Part shown: positions 23,901 to 32,724 of the stretch, one piece after another
How positions within the stretch are numbered: the stretch's first letter is position 1
How the letters are laid out: each line of letters begins with the position of its first letter
Assembly (NCBI GenBank): GCA_036250225.1
Contig: JAPZLL010000007.1
Coordinates: 1,302,001 to 1,366,000 of the forward strand
Direction: 5' to 3'
From: Cercophora sp. LCS_1
Lineage: Eukaryota > Ascomycota > Sordariomycetes > Sordariales > Lasiosphaeriaceae
DNA: 64,000 bases
Notes under the pieces: generated by a model
Seen by the model: the letters and a program-made list of their open reading frames with translations, nothing else
Databases searched by the model: none
Told to the model about the DNA's origin: nothing
Program-made: the position numbers and the translations under genes

Positions 23901-25508
23901 ATGGCGGGAACCGCATCCCCCGGTTCCGCCTCGGGCCCAACCTTTGCGCCCCCTCCTCTCCCGCCCGGCTGGATCGCCCAGTGGGACGCGGTCAGCGGAA
24001 AGTACTACTTTGTGCAGCTGTCGACGGGCGTGTCGCAGTGGGATACCCCAACCGAGTCGGCGCCCACGGGGCTCGACACACCTGCTCCGCCAGGCGACCA
24101 TCCATATGGCGCGCCCGGGCCTGGCGGTGCTGGTGGTGGCCCCCAGATTATTACGCATCCCGATGGGTCGCGGACGGTCAAGCATCCCGACGGGACGATG
24201 GAGCCGATTCTGCCGGATGGGACGAGGGGTGTCGGTGGTGGTTCGGGGGATCGGGGGCTTGGTGTGAGTATTTTATTTTTCTTGTCATCTGTCAAATGGG
24301 AAGATGAGTGACTGATTTGTTTGTTTGATACAGGGTGGCGTGCAGAACTTCCTCGGGAACGCGCTTTTGAGTAATCTTGGTGGTGGAAAGCCACATGGTG
24401 GTGGATCGCAAAATAGCGGTGCGGCTGGTCTCGCTGGGTCGCTGCTGAGTGGGCTTACGTCGTCGGGCGGAAGTCACGGGGGAAGCCATGGGAGCAGTGG
24501 AGGTGCCGGTGGTTTGGGAGGCAAGCTTGCGACGCAGCTTGCGAGCAATTTGTTTGCTGGTAGCGGGAGCAAGCCGTCTTCGGGCTCACAGTCGTCGCAG
24601 AGTTATCACGGTAGCAGTGGTAGTGGTTCGGGCGGACATGGCGGTGCGCAGGGTGGTCTTGGTCAGGTCATGGGCGGTGTAGCGGGTTTGTTTGGTGGTA
24701 GCAAGCCACATGGTCAGGTACGCTGTTCTGTGAGAGCTGGAGTGATGATTATGGCTGACGTCAATTGAAGCAGGGTTCCGGTTTCGGTTACTCCAACTCA
24801 GGCTCAGGCTCAGGCGGTAGCTATTCCGCCCAAGCTCCGCCGACGACCTACCAACCCCCGACCTCCGGCGCCGGGTCCTCGTACTCGACTCCCTCGTCCC
24901 AGGCGCCCGCGAGCGCGTCGTACCAGACTCCTGGCAGCCAGCCCTACACTCCTCCCTCGAGCGGACCCCCGCAACACAACCCGTACGGCCAGCCCAGCCA
25001 CCAACAGTCCCAGCCGTCGTACGGCGCCCCTCCCCAGGGCTCGCACAACCAATACGCCCCGCCGCCGCAAAGTCAGCCATCCTACGGCCAGCAACCAAGC
25101 TACGGCGCTCCCCCACAAGGTAGCCACCAGCAGCCACCCTACGGCTCACAAAATCCGACCCAGTCGTCATACGGTTCATCAAACCCGGCCCAACCGTCGT
25201 ACGGCTCGTCAAATCCTCCCCAGCCATCCTACGGCTCCCCGAACCAGTCCCATCCACCATATGGAACCCCCAGTGGCCAGCCCAGCTACGGCGCACCCGC
25301 TCCGCAGCAGCAGCCGCCATACGGCCAACCGCACGGTCAGCCACATGGTCAACCGCAATATGGCGCTCCCCAGGGAGGATACAACCCGAGCCAGTCGTAC
25401 GGCGGGCCCCCACAGGGTGGGCAGCCTAGTGGATATCCCGGACAGCCCCAATATGGTGGACAACAGTCCCAAGGAGGCCACTCAGGGTATGGCGGTCCGC
25501 CGTATTGA
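23901..25508 (+). CDS. WW-domain protein with prion-like Tyr/Gln/Pro/Gly-rich tail
   Basis: Three exons: 23901-24263, 24334-24717, 24774-25508; 493 residues. A WW domain lies at about 20-50 (LPPGWIAQWDAVSGKYYFVQ, then the second Trp in SQWDTP); WW domains bind Pro-rich motifs. A short HPDGSRTVKHPDGT segment and a Gly/Ser/His-rich region follow, with VQNFLGNALLSNL and LGGKLATQLASNLF as the only more hydrophobic helices. Residues from about 255 onward form a low-complexity tail of recurring PSYG, PPYG and SYGSSNP units, similar to the tails of RNA-binding condensate-forming proteins. Both introns interrupt after whole codons and have GT-AG ends. The ATG at 23901 has good context (AAGAAATGGC). 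Similar fungal proteins are annotated only as WW-domain proteins; the binding partner is unknown. Confidence 0.85.
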
Positions 25509-25758
25509 GTCTGGTGATCGTCCTGGGGAAGTACTCAAGATTGTTTACTGCCAGTGGTCGTGAACGGAGGGAGCTGGAATCATTGTCCAAAACGTGGCGG
25601 TTATTGAGGGTTTTTTGATGCATACCTTGCGGGATGTTTTTTTTTGTTGCTACTCGTTTTTTTTTGTTTGTCCTCATGACACCTCAACCCGTGCCCGTTT
25701 TAGTTCATCTTGACTGAGGTAGTTTGTTAGACGGTAGAAATGGAGCGGTTTGAAGACT

Positions 25759-26501
25759 TTATTGTGTCTTTTTGATGCTTGTTGACGCGGCGACGAGAGC
25801 GTTGAGTTGTGTGACGACCCATTGCGCGATGAAGTAAGACGTGATGGCCACGACAATGATAACGCCGATTGTGGGGAGGAGTGAGCGCGGGATGATGTTG
25901 AAGAGGAAGGGGTCCAGGATTATGTCGACCAGAACTGGGGAGGGGTTTTTCATGAGGGTGGCGTTGGTTGTGTGGTAGTCTGCTGCTGCGAGGATGTGCA
26001 GGAAGAGGGTTGAGGCATGGCGTTCTCCTTTGATGGATGCAGTTTTTTCAGATGGGGTGCTTGGTTGGCGGGTAAGAGAGTAGTCATTCAGGGAGGTGAT
26101 TAAATTTGGTGTTGAAAACACTGTGTCGAAGGTATGCGTGTCGAGACGGAAGGAAGTTGGTTGCTAGCCGTGTGAGCTTTGATTTAGTGCGCAGGAGACA
26201 AACTTACGGTGGCGGCCCAGCAGATGCGGACTTCGTAGCGCTGCGAGGGCTGAAGGTTGTCGAGTATGAGCCAAGTCGAGTACCCCTTTGGATGGTGATC
26301 TGTAGGGAATTTGGCGGTGAGAAGGGTCCTCAGTGACCAGTTGTCGGGGGTGAGGGTGTCGATGTGAAGATCGTCGAGCGTTGGGTGAGTGAGCGGGATT
26401 GGCGCAGGGTCCGGACCGAGGAAGATGGTCTTTTCGACGTTGCAAAGCGCCGTTTGTGCTAGGCACAGAAGAGAGACGGCTTGGGGTAGAAATCGCTTCA
26501 T
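25759..26501 (-). CDS. Small secretory-pathway membrane protein, family not recognised
   Basis: Two exons: 26501-26208 and 26163-25759 (44 nt intron, GTAAGT donor, CTAG acceptor); 232 residues. The N-terminus has a signal peptide (MKRFLPQAVSLLCLAQTALC, cleavage near residue 20). A compact luminal part follows, with DNLQPSQRYEVRICWAAT just before the junction, then SFRLDTHTFDTVF. One hydrophobic segment near the C-terminus (SLLPTIGVIIVVAITSYFIA) and a short polar end (ASTSIKKTQ) predict a type I single-pass protein. KKTQ at the extreme end resembles, but does not exactly match, a KKxx ER-retrieval signal. It looks like an ordinary conserved ER protein, but I cannot name its family. It is divergent from the peroxisomal ABC transporter gene and converges on the WW-domain gene. 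Confidence 0.82.
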
Positions 26502-27065
26502 ATTCGGTCTTTGCTGTCTTGAATCGTGAAGCCAAAGTCAATTGTCGTTTCGATGCTCAGTTCTAAGATGAGGTGAAGCTCGAGCCACAATGCCCCAGAA
26601 TTCCCCCGGTCTTGGTTGGCTGTGGCTGGGACGGGAGGAGCGGGTGGAGACGGCTCTTTGGGGTGCTTGGTGGAATCACATGCCGGAGCCACCACGCAAG
26701 GTCCCCGGACTTGGGCCATTTTGGCTTGTCCATTCCAGGGAAGTGGGTGACGCAAAGACCGAGGATGGAACGCCCGACGGCCATGCTGGACAAAACCAAA
26801 GCCAAACAGGCACCGTCATGTCTGCTGCTCGTGCTAGCTGCGCGCCCGTCCCGAGACGAAGCAGAAGCCATTGATTGAACAACTGCTGTAGTTCGCATTG
26901 GATTCCGCAACAACGGGTTTCGACCGCGTCCCGAGTTTGCCGCTCTCCTTCCCTTCACTCCCTCCTCCATGATCGCCACAACCACCACGCCCCTCCCGCC
27001 GTGATCGTCATCTCGACCACCGACCACGAACCCCCTCGATAGCGACAGCGACAGGCCCGCCGCAA
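26502..27065. promoter_or_regulatory. Divergent promoter region
   Basis: 564 bp between the start codons of the small membrane protein (-) and the ABCD transporter (+). Open frames here are short and overlap on both strands. A pyrimidine-rich stretch (about 26935-27000) leads into the transporter gene. No specific factor site was identified. Confidence 0.45.
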
Positions 27066-29262
27066 ATGCCCGTACAGTCGAAGCTGGCCTCGCCGGCCAT
27101 CCTGCGCGAGCGCACCATCCGCGGCATCATCACGCAGCTCACGCAGCTGTACCTCGCCAACCGGTCCCGCATCTCGCGCGCCGTCTACATCACGCTCTTT
27201 GTAGCCCTCATAAACCGTGTTCGCCATGCCATCGCCGAGCAAAAGGCTGCGTCGGCTCGCGATGCCGCCAAGCGAGCCGAGCGCGCCGTCAGCATCCCTA
27301 ACGGCACCGACGACGACCCGACGGCCAAGAAGAGGAAAAAGGTGGAGCTGAACCGCGAGTTCTTCCGCTCGCTGTTGCGCCTGCTGCGCATCGTGGTGCC
27401 GGGATGGCGCAGCAAGGAGACGCGGTTGTTGATCAGTCACAGCTTCTTCCTGGTCGTCAGGACGCTCATCAGCTTGAAGGTGGCAGCTATGGACGGCGCC
27501 ATCGTCAAGGCGCTGGTCAAGGGCAACGGGCGCGAGTTTCTCATGCGCATCGTCTACTGGATGCTGATTGCGGTGCCGGCGACGTTCACCAACTCGATGC
27601 TGTCGTATCACCAGGCTGAGCTGTCGTTGAGGTATCGGACGAGGCTGACGCAGTTTATCCACGACAAGTATCTGTCGCAGTTGACGTTTTATGGCATCTC
27701 AGCGCTGGATGACAGGATCAAGAACCCGGACCAGTTGATTGCTGTGGATGTGGCCAAGTTCTCCAACAGCTTGGCTGAGCTTTATAGTAATCTTGCAAAG
27801 CCACTTTTGGACATGGTGAGTTTTGGATCAGATGAGAGAGGACTTCAGCTGACTGGTCTAGACAATATACACATTCTCACTATCCAAGAGCGTTGGTGGG
27901 GAGGGTGTGGTCTTCATGTCGCTGCTGGTCCAATTATCCGCAAATGTCATGCGAGCATTGACACCACCGTTTGGCAAATATGTGGCCGACGAAGCGAGGT
28001 TGGAGGGCGAGTTCCGCTTCCAACACTCAAGGTTAATAGATCATGCTGAAGAAGTGGCGCTATACTCTGGCCACGAGGCAGAGAAGGACACGCTCGACAA
28101 GGGGTATTTCACCCTGATCAAGCATGTCAACTACATCCTCCGAAGACGCTTCTACCACGGCTTTATGGAGGACTTTGTCATCAAATACTTCTGGGGCGCC
28201 TTGGGTCTGCTGCTGTGCAGTGTCCCTGTGTTTGTCAAGCTGCCCGGCGGCACCGTCATGAACATGGGCGACCGAACAGAGAGCTTCGTCACCAACCGCC
28301 GAATGTTGCTCTCCGCCTCGGATGCCTTTGGCCGCATCATGTTCTCGTACCGCGAAATCATGGAACTCGCAGGCTACACCTCACGTGTGTCCAGCCTCCT
28401 CGAGGTGATGGAGGACATCGAGCGCGGCCAGTTCCAAAAGAAGCTCGTCTCCAGCAGCGGCACAGAAGACAACGAAGCCGTGCTCAAAGGCCGCGGCAAG
28501 GTGGTCGAGTCGCAAGACATCAAGTTCATCGACGTGCCCATCATCTCCCCCAACGGCGACGTCCTCGTCAAAGCCCTCTCCTTCTCCCTCAAACAAGGCG
28601 ACCATCTCTTGGTTGTCGGCCCCAACGGCTGCGGCAAGTCCTCCCTCTTCCGCATCCTCGGCGGCCTCTGGCCCGTCTACGGCGGCGTCGTCCACAAACC
28701 CCCCTTTTCCGACATCTTTTACATCCCTCAACGCCCCTACCTCTCCCGCGGCTCCCTCCGCCAGCAAATCATCTACCCCGACGGCGTCCGCACCATGCGC
28801 TCCAAGGGCGTCACCGACGCCGACCTCCTCGCCATCCTCCGCACCCTCAACCTCGAGCACCTCATCGAGCTCTACCCCGAAGGCTGGGACGCCGAAGCCG
28901 AGTGGCGCGATGTCCTGTCAGGTGGTCTCCAGCAGCGCGTCGCCATGGCCCGTCTGTTCTACCACCGTCCACGGTACGCCATTCTGGACGAGTGCACAAG
29001 CAGCGTGACGCTCGACACGGAAAAGATCATGTACGATAACGCCAAGGCGCTGGGCATCACCCTCATGACTGTCAGCCATCGGCGCAGTCTGTGGAAGTAC
29101 CATGAAAAGATTCTGCAGTTTGACGGACAGGGCAATTTTGTCTTTACCAAGCTCGACGCCGAGAAGCGGTTGCAGCTGGAGGATGAGAAGGAGGATCTAG
29201 AGGTGTTGCTGAGACAGGTGCCTGAGATTGAGAGGCGGATTGAGGAGTTGAGTGCTGCGTAG
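27066..29262 (+). CDS. Peroxisomal ABCD-family half-transporter (Pxa1/Pxa2 type)
   Basis: Two exons: 27066-27815 and 27862-29262; 716 residues, the normal half-transporter size. It imports long-chain fatty acyl-CoA into peroxisomes as a dimer. The N-terminal ABCD membrane domain (about 85-400) contains VPGWRSKETRLLISHSFFLV and the DRIKNPDQLI region. In the nucleotide-binding domain, Walker A is GPNGCGKSS (about 503), the signature is LSGGLQQR (about 602), Walker B is YAILDECTS (about 622) and the switch His is in TVSHRRSLWKYH. The signature reads GGLQQR rather than the GGEKQR of human ABCD1, possibly a paralogue-specific difference. Whether it is the Pxa1 or the Pxa2 subunit is not decided. 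A short coiled C-terminus (EDEKEDLEVLLRQ) is seen. The intron is 46 nt and restores TIYTFSLSKSVGG. Confidence 0.94.
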
Positions 29263-30657
29263 TGCGTGAATGTGCTGTGTTGTCTCATGTATATACCACA
29301 TATTTGTCGTCTGGCTAGTTGCATTGGTTAGGTGGGCGGGTTAGTTCATGTGTTTTATGAGAAAATGTAGAGAGATGTGCAGGTAGATCTAGATGTTTCA
29401 AGGGGCGAATGTAGATATGTCTGCTGAGTATGCTGTCGAGCGGTAACGAGAATCGGCCCATTACACGTACTTTTGACGCTTGAAGTGATCCTCGCAAAAC
29501 ATCCCGGTGCAGAATCACATCCTTTGCAAACCTCGCTGATCGGTGATCGAACCCTCAATCTTTTGATCACGTCCACAAACCTCGCTGCCTGGATATTATG
29601 GGACACATCCGGCTGCGGACCGGCAGACCCAAATCCAAATACCTCAGGAATCACAAGTCACAACATCAGCCACATCGCAACCTCACGCTTCAACCCACAT
29701 TCACAAGTCCACTGCGGCGAGACTATAAATACTCAGGTAACTACAAACAAACACCAACGAACAAGAACCTCGATGCTTCACAAAGTTGAAAAGCCGAGAC
29801 GCCCATTGATACAAACATCACCGATCCACCCGGTATAATACACAGAACAAAGCGCTCTCCCTTCGGTTTCATCATCAACCCAAAAGTAAAAAGGCATGAC
29901 TCATCACCTCCCCCAACCAAGCACCACACCAAATCACCGGAATGAAAAAAAAAACCCCCAGTCGATCAAAACCCATTACTATGCCACTACCACTACCACA
30001 GGTATCAAGTTCAAAGGACCCGAGAAACCCCGAAAGAAACATCTTCGCTGCGCACTAGTCAATAGAAACTCGCAATGACAGAAGTATCGTCATCCCTTTG
30101 GAATCCTCCAACCCGACCGAACAGATAAGCTCTACGCTCTTCTTTGACGATCCCCGTCTGGTATCAAATACGGAAAAGAACAAGTCCACCGCCCACTCCT
30201 CCTTTTTGGCCTTCTTCCCGGAACGCCCCCGCTAAAAAGAGAATATAACCTCCGTCCAGTCCATCGTACACGTATTTTCAGACGTCCTCGCCAGCCACAC
30301 CCCAAAGGTCACCAGGTTTTGCAGAAGCGGCAAGGACCCAATGCGCTGACCACAGCTCGCCGGCGACTCTTGCAGAGCATTACCCGCCATGTTGATCCCC
30401 CCATTGTTCCTCCGGGTCCAATAGTAGGGCTCTCCGGCACACCACGCCTGAAGTTGACCAGAACCGCAGCACCTGGCTGAGAGACGTTCTACGACTTCAA
30501 TACAGCGATCACAAACGGAAATCTTGTGGTCAGGCGTCCCATTGTCCCCGGATCCCATCAAAGGTTGAGGGCTTTGAGGCACGACAAGCTGGGGAATGGG
30601 AGGTCAGGGCTGAGGTTGAGTGGGTGCCTCTCCGTGCACTTGTCCGTCAACCACTGA
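29263..30657. other. Convergent 3' region, no convincing gene
   Basis: 1.4 kb between two convergent stop codons. The transporter 3' UTR and the long 3' UTR of the leftward gene should be here. A 116-codon Cys-containing frame on the minus strand (30582-30232) begins 75 nt past the stop of the leftward gene; it has no ATG at its opening, signal peptide or known domain, so it is not called. At 29520-29590 the decamer GCGAGGTTTG occurs twice (minus strand), flanking a GGTTCGATCACC that resembles a tRNA B box but does not fold into a T arm. Confidence 0.5.
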
Positions 30658-32724
30658 CTAGAAGAAACTCGGCTTGGTGAGGACCCTGTACTCAACATAG
30701 TCCTCGCCGTCGATGCTGATGATCGTGCCTTGGGACACAAGTTTGCCCTCGAAGGGGCCATTCGTCTTCCGCTCGTACTTGACTCCATGGTATATCTTGG
30801 CATCCTCGGCACCGGCCTTGAGGCGAGTAGCCTCTTGCACGGCCCACACCTTGTTGAGGCGCGAAATGTTGTCTTGGAATTGGCTTTTGTTTTGAATTTG
30901 GGCTTGAGCTTGTGCTTGTGCTTGTGCTTGGGCATGAGCGTGGGCCTGTTGGGCCTGAGCCTGCGCTTGAGCCTGAGCCTGTGCTTGGTTATAAGTATCG
31001 CGATCATTGTTGCGCTGCTCGGCCCGCAGTGTGGCCTTCTCGATCTGGGCCAGCTCGCGCCTAGCAATCGAGTTGGTGCGCTCCAGCGGTGAAGCGGCTG
31101 GAGGTTGCCGGTTAGCTGCACCGAACGCAACGTCGGGAAGCGAGTGGCGCGCGCGGGGGACGCTATCGGCACGGCGGGCCATCGGCGGGGTGTAGGCGTC
31201 GTCATATCCGGCAGGGCTGTCGTCAACAGCGTGGTAGCCGGTGCCTGTGCCGCTGCCGTTGAGGGCGGGAGGCTTCATGGCCAGCGCGGGAGCCATGGGA
31301 GGCTTCCTGTACGGCACGTGCCCATTGCGGTAGACAGGGGCGGGTTCCTGTGGAATACCATGCTGCGTGTTATGGGCGACGCGGCTCTGCGCCTCAAAGA
31401 CGGCCTTGGTTTCGTTGCCCACCTTGTCGTCTGGGTTCTCGCCGTCATCGAGCTGGCGCTGGCGGACCCTGCAGTACTCCTTGATTTCGGGGCGCGTGAG
31501 GCTGCGAAGGTGAGGCTCAAACTCCACATCCTCCCAATGGATCCAAAGCGCGCCAGCCCCTTGAGGGAAGTTACCATTGAGTGGGCGGCCGTCACGTGTT
31601 TCCTTAGTGAGCTTGACTCTAAACATGTCGTTCTGTCCCAATATACCAAAGACTGCATGCTTATCCTTGGGATCGACCTCACTCGACTGCTTCCAATACC
31701 CGATGAGAATTCGCGTCGGTCTGGTGCCTCGGATGTCCGGCAGTGGGTTCGCAGGTGCCAGTGGGGGGACAACGACGCCTGACTGAGGATTGCCCGTGTT
31801 GAGCCGGCGTTTCTTTGCTTCGGGCCGAGATTGAGGTTGGGCTGAATCGGGTATCTCTGGTCCGTAGGCCACTAGGGGATCCAACGCGGCCGGGGGCGGC
31901 GGGTTAGCCTCAAGTCGGCGAATAGCTTCCTTGACAGCCGCTTCGTTTGCTTTTGTCCGCTCCTCGGGCGTCTCGTCGGACCGCTGGTTTTCGACCCGGA
32001 TCTTGACATACTCCTTGACTTGGTGCTGGTTAAGATATACGAGGTGACTGTCGAAGGCGACCTGCTGAAAGGTAACCCAACTGCCACCGGGGCCCGGCGG
32101 GAGGGGATACCGGTCCGAGATGTTTTGCCCGGACCTGTTTATGTTCTGGATCCTTGTACGCAGTCGGTCCCTGATGTCAATGAATCCAATGACTGCATGC
32201 TTGTCCTTGGGATCAACCGCCTCCGAGTCTCTCCAATAGCCAAGCAGCGTCGTCTTGATGGCTGCCTTCTCGGGTTTCGGGGCTTTAGCCGCACGGGGCC
32301 GACCCTCGGGCAGTTCAGTACGCGGCGCGGGAGAGGCCGCTGGGCTGTCAGTCACGAAGGTTGGGGCACGCTTGCGTTTCTGCGAAGTCATGGAGCTATC
32401 CTCGGCATCCTCCATATCGACATCTCCATGATCCGAGGCGCCAGCGAGCGGAGACGACCTATGTTCCAGCTGCTTGAGTTTAGTCCCCACGACAATCTCA
32501 TCTCCCAATGTGTCTGTGTCCGCAGGCATGCTGGGGCTGCGGCTGATAGGCTCATCAATCTGATCGTCCAAGTCGGGAGAGGGCGAGACCGGGGTGTCGG
32601 GAGGAGGCGACAGGTCCCCATCATCCATGTCGACAACATCAGCGTGGTTCCCGTTCATGGTAGTGCTAGTTGATAATGCTGTCAGTTCCGTGGCAGTTTG
32701 GAGTCGTTGTGAACGGGTGATCAT
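30658..32724 (-). CDS. Fungal nuclear-type protein with duplicated unknown domain and Gln-Ala repeat
   Basis: 688 residues in one open frame from ATG 32724; in-frame ATG at 32658 (MNGNHADVV) is an equally good start, and an upstream spliced exon at 33058-33000 can join in frame (see findings). An acidic, Pro/Ser-rich N-terminus with QKRKRAP, a possible NLS, leads to domain copy A (about 155-245: LLGYWRDSEAVDPKDKHAV). KKRRLNTG, a second NLS-like cluster, precedes copy B (about 335-425: LIGYWKQSSEVDPKDKHAV). The two copies also share a WVTFQQVAF/WIHWEDVEF step and a KEYVKIRVENQ/KEYCRVRQRQL end. A (QA)n/(HA)n tract lies at about 580-610, and a short conserved-looking C-terminus (GTIISIDGEDYVEYRV) closes it. 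I do not recognise the domain; no catalytic motif is seen. Nuclear location is inferred from the basic clusters only. Confidence 0.82.
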   Translation of the reverse strand: MITRSQRLQTATELTALSTSTTMNGNHADVVDMDDGDLSPPPDTPVSPSPDLDDQIDEPISRSPSMPADTDTLGDEIVVGTKLKQLEHRSSPLAGASDHGDVDMEDAEDSSMTSQKRKRAPTFVTDSPAASPAPRTELPEGRPRAAKAPKPEKAAIKTTLLGYWRDSEAVDPKDKHAVIGFIDIRDRLRTRIQNINRSGQNISDRYPLPPGPGGSWVTFQQVAFDSHLVYLNQHQVKEYVKIRVENQRSDETPEERTKANEAAVKEAIRRLEANPPPPAALDPLVAYGPEIPDSAQPQSRPEAKKRRLNTGNPQSGVVVPPLAPANPLPDIRGTRPTRILIGYWKQSSEVDPKDKHAVFGILGQNDMFRVKLTKETRDGRPLNGNFPQGAGALWIHWEDVEFEPHLRSLTRPEIKEYCRVRQRQLDDGENPDDKVGNETKAVFEAQSRVAHNTQHGIPQEPAPVYRNGHVPYRKPPMAPALAMKPPALNGSGTGTGYHAVDDSPAGYDDAYTPPMARRADSVPRARHSLPDVAFGAANRQPPAASPLERTNSIARRELAQIEKATLRAEQRNNDRDTYNQAQAQAQAQAQAQQAHAHAQAQAQAQAQAQIQNKSQFQDNISRLNKVWAVQEATRLKAGAEDAKIYHGVKYERKTNGPFEGKLVSQGTIISIDGEDYVEYRVLTKPSFF
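30893..30990 (-). repeat. Gln-Ala coding repeat
   Basis: Imperfect hexamer repeats of CAAGC(A/C/T)-type codon pairs encode alternating Gln-Ala with some His-Ala inside the gene of the duplicated-domain protein. Synonymous variation (GCTTGT, GCCTGA, GCTTGA on the plus strand) indicates age rather than recent slippage. Confidence 0.85.

Noticed and set aside
26955..27662. 235-codon antisense frame over the ABC transporter start
   Set aside because: Shadow of a real coding exon; no domain and it crosses into the promoter.
29520..29590. Sequence with a tRNA-like B box (GGTTCGATCACC) on the minus strand
   Set aside because: The flanks do not form a T stem, acceptor stem or A box, so it is not a tRNA gene.
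30232..30582. 116-codon minus-strand frame with several Cys downstream of the duplicated-domain gene
   Set aside because: No ATG at its opening, no signal peptide, no domain; most simply 3' UTR.
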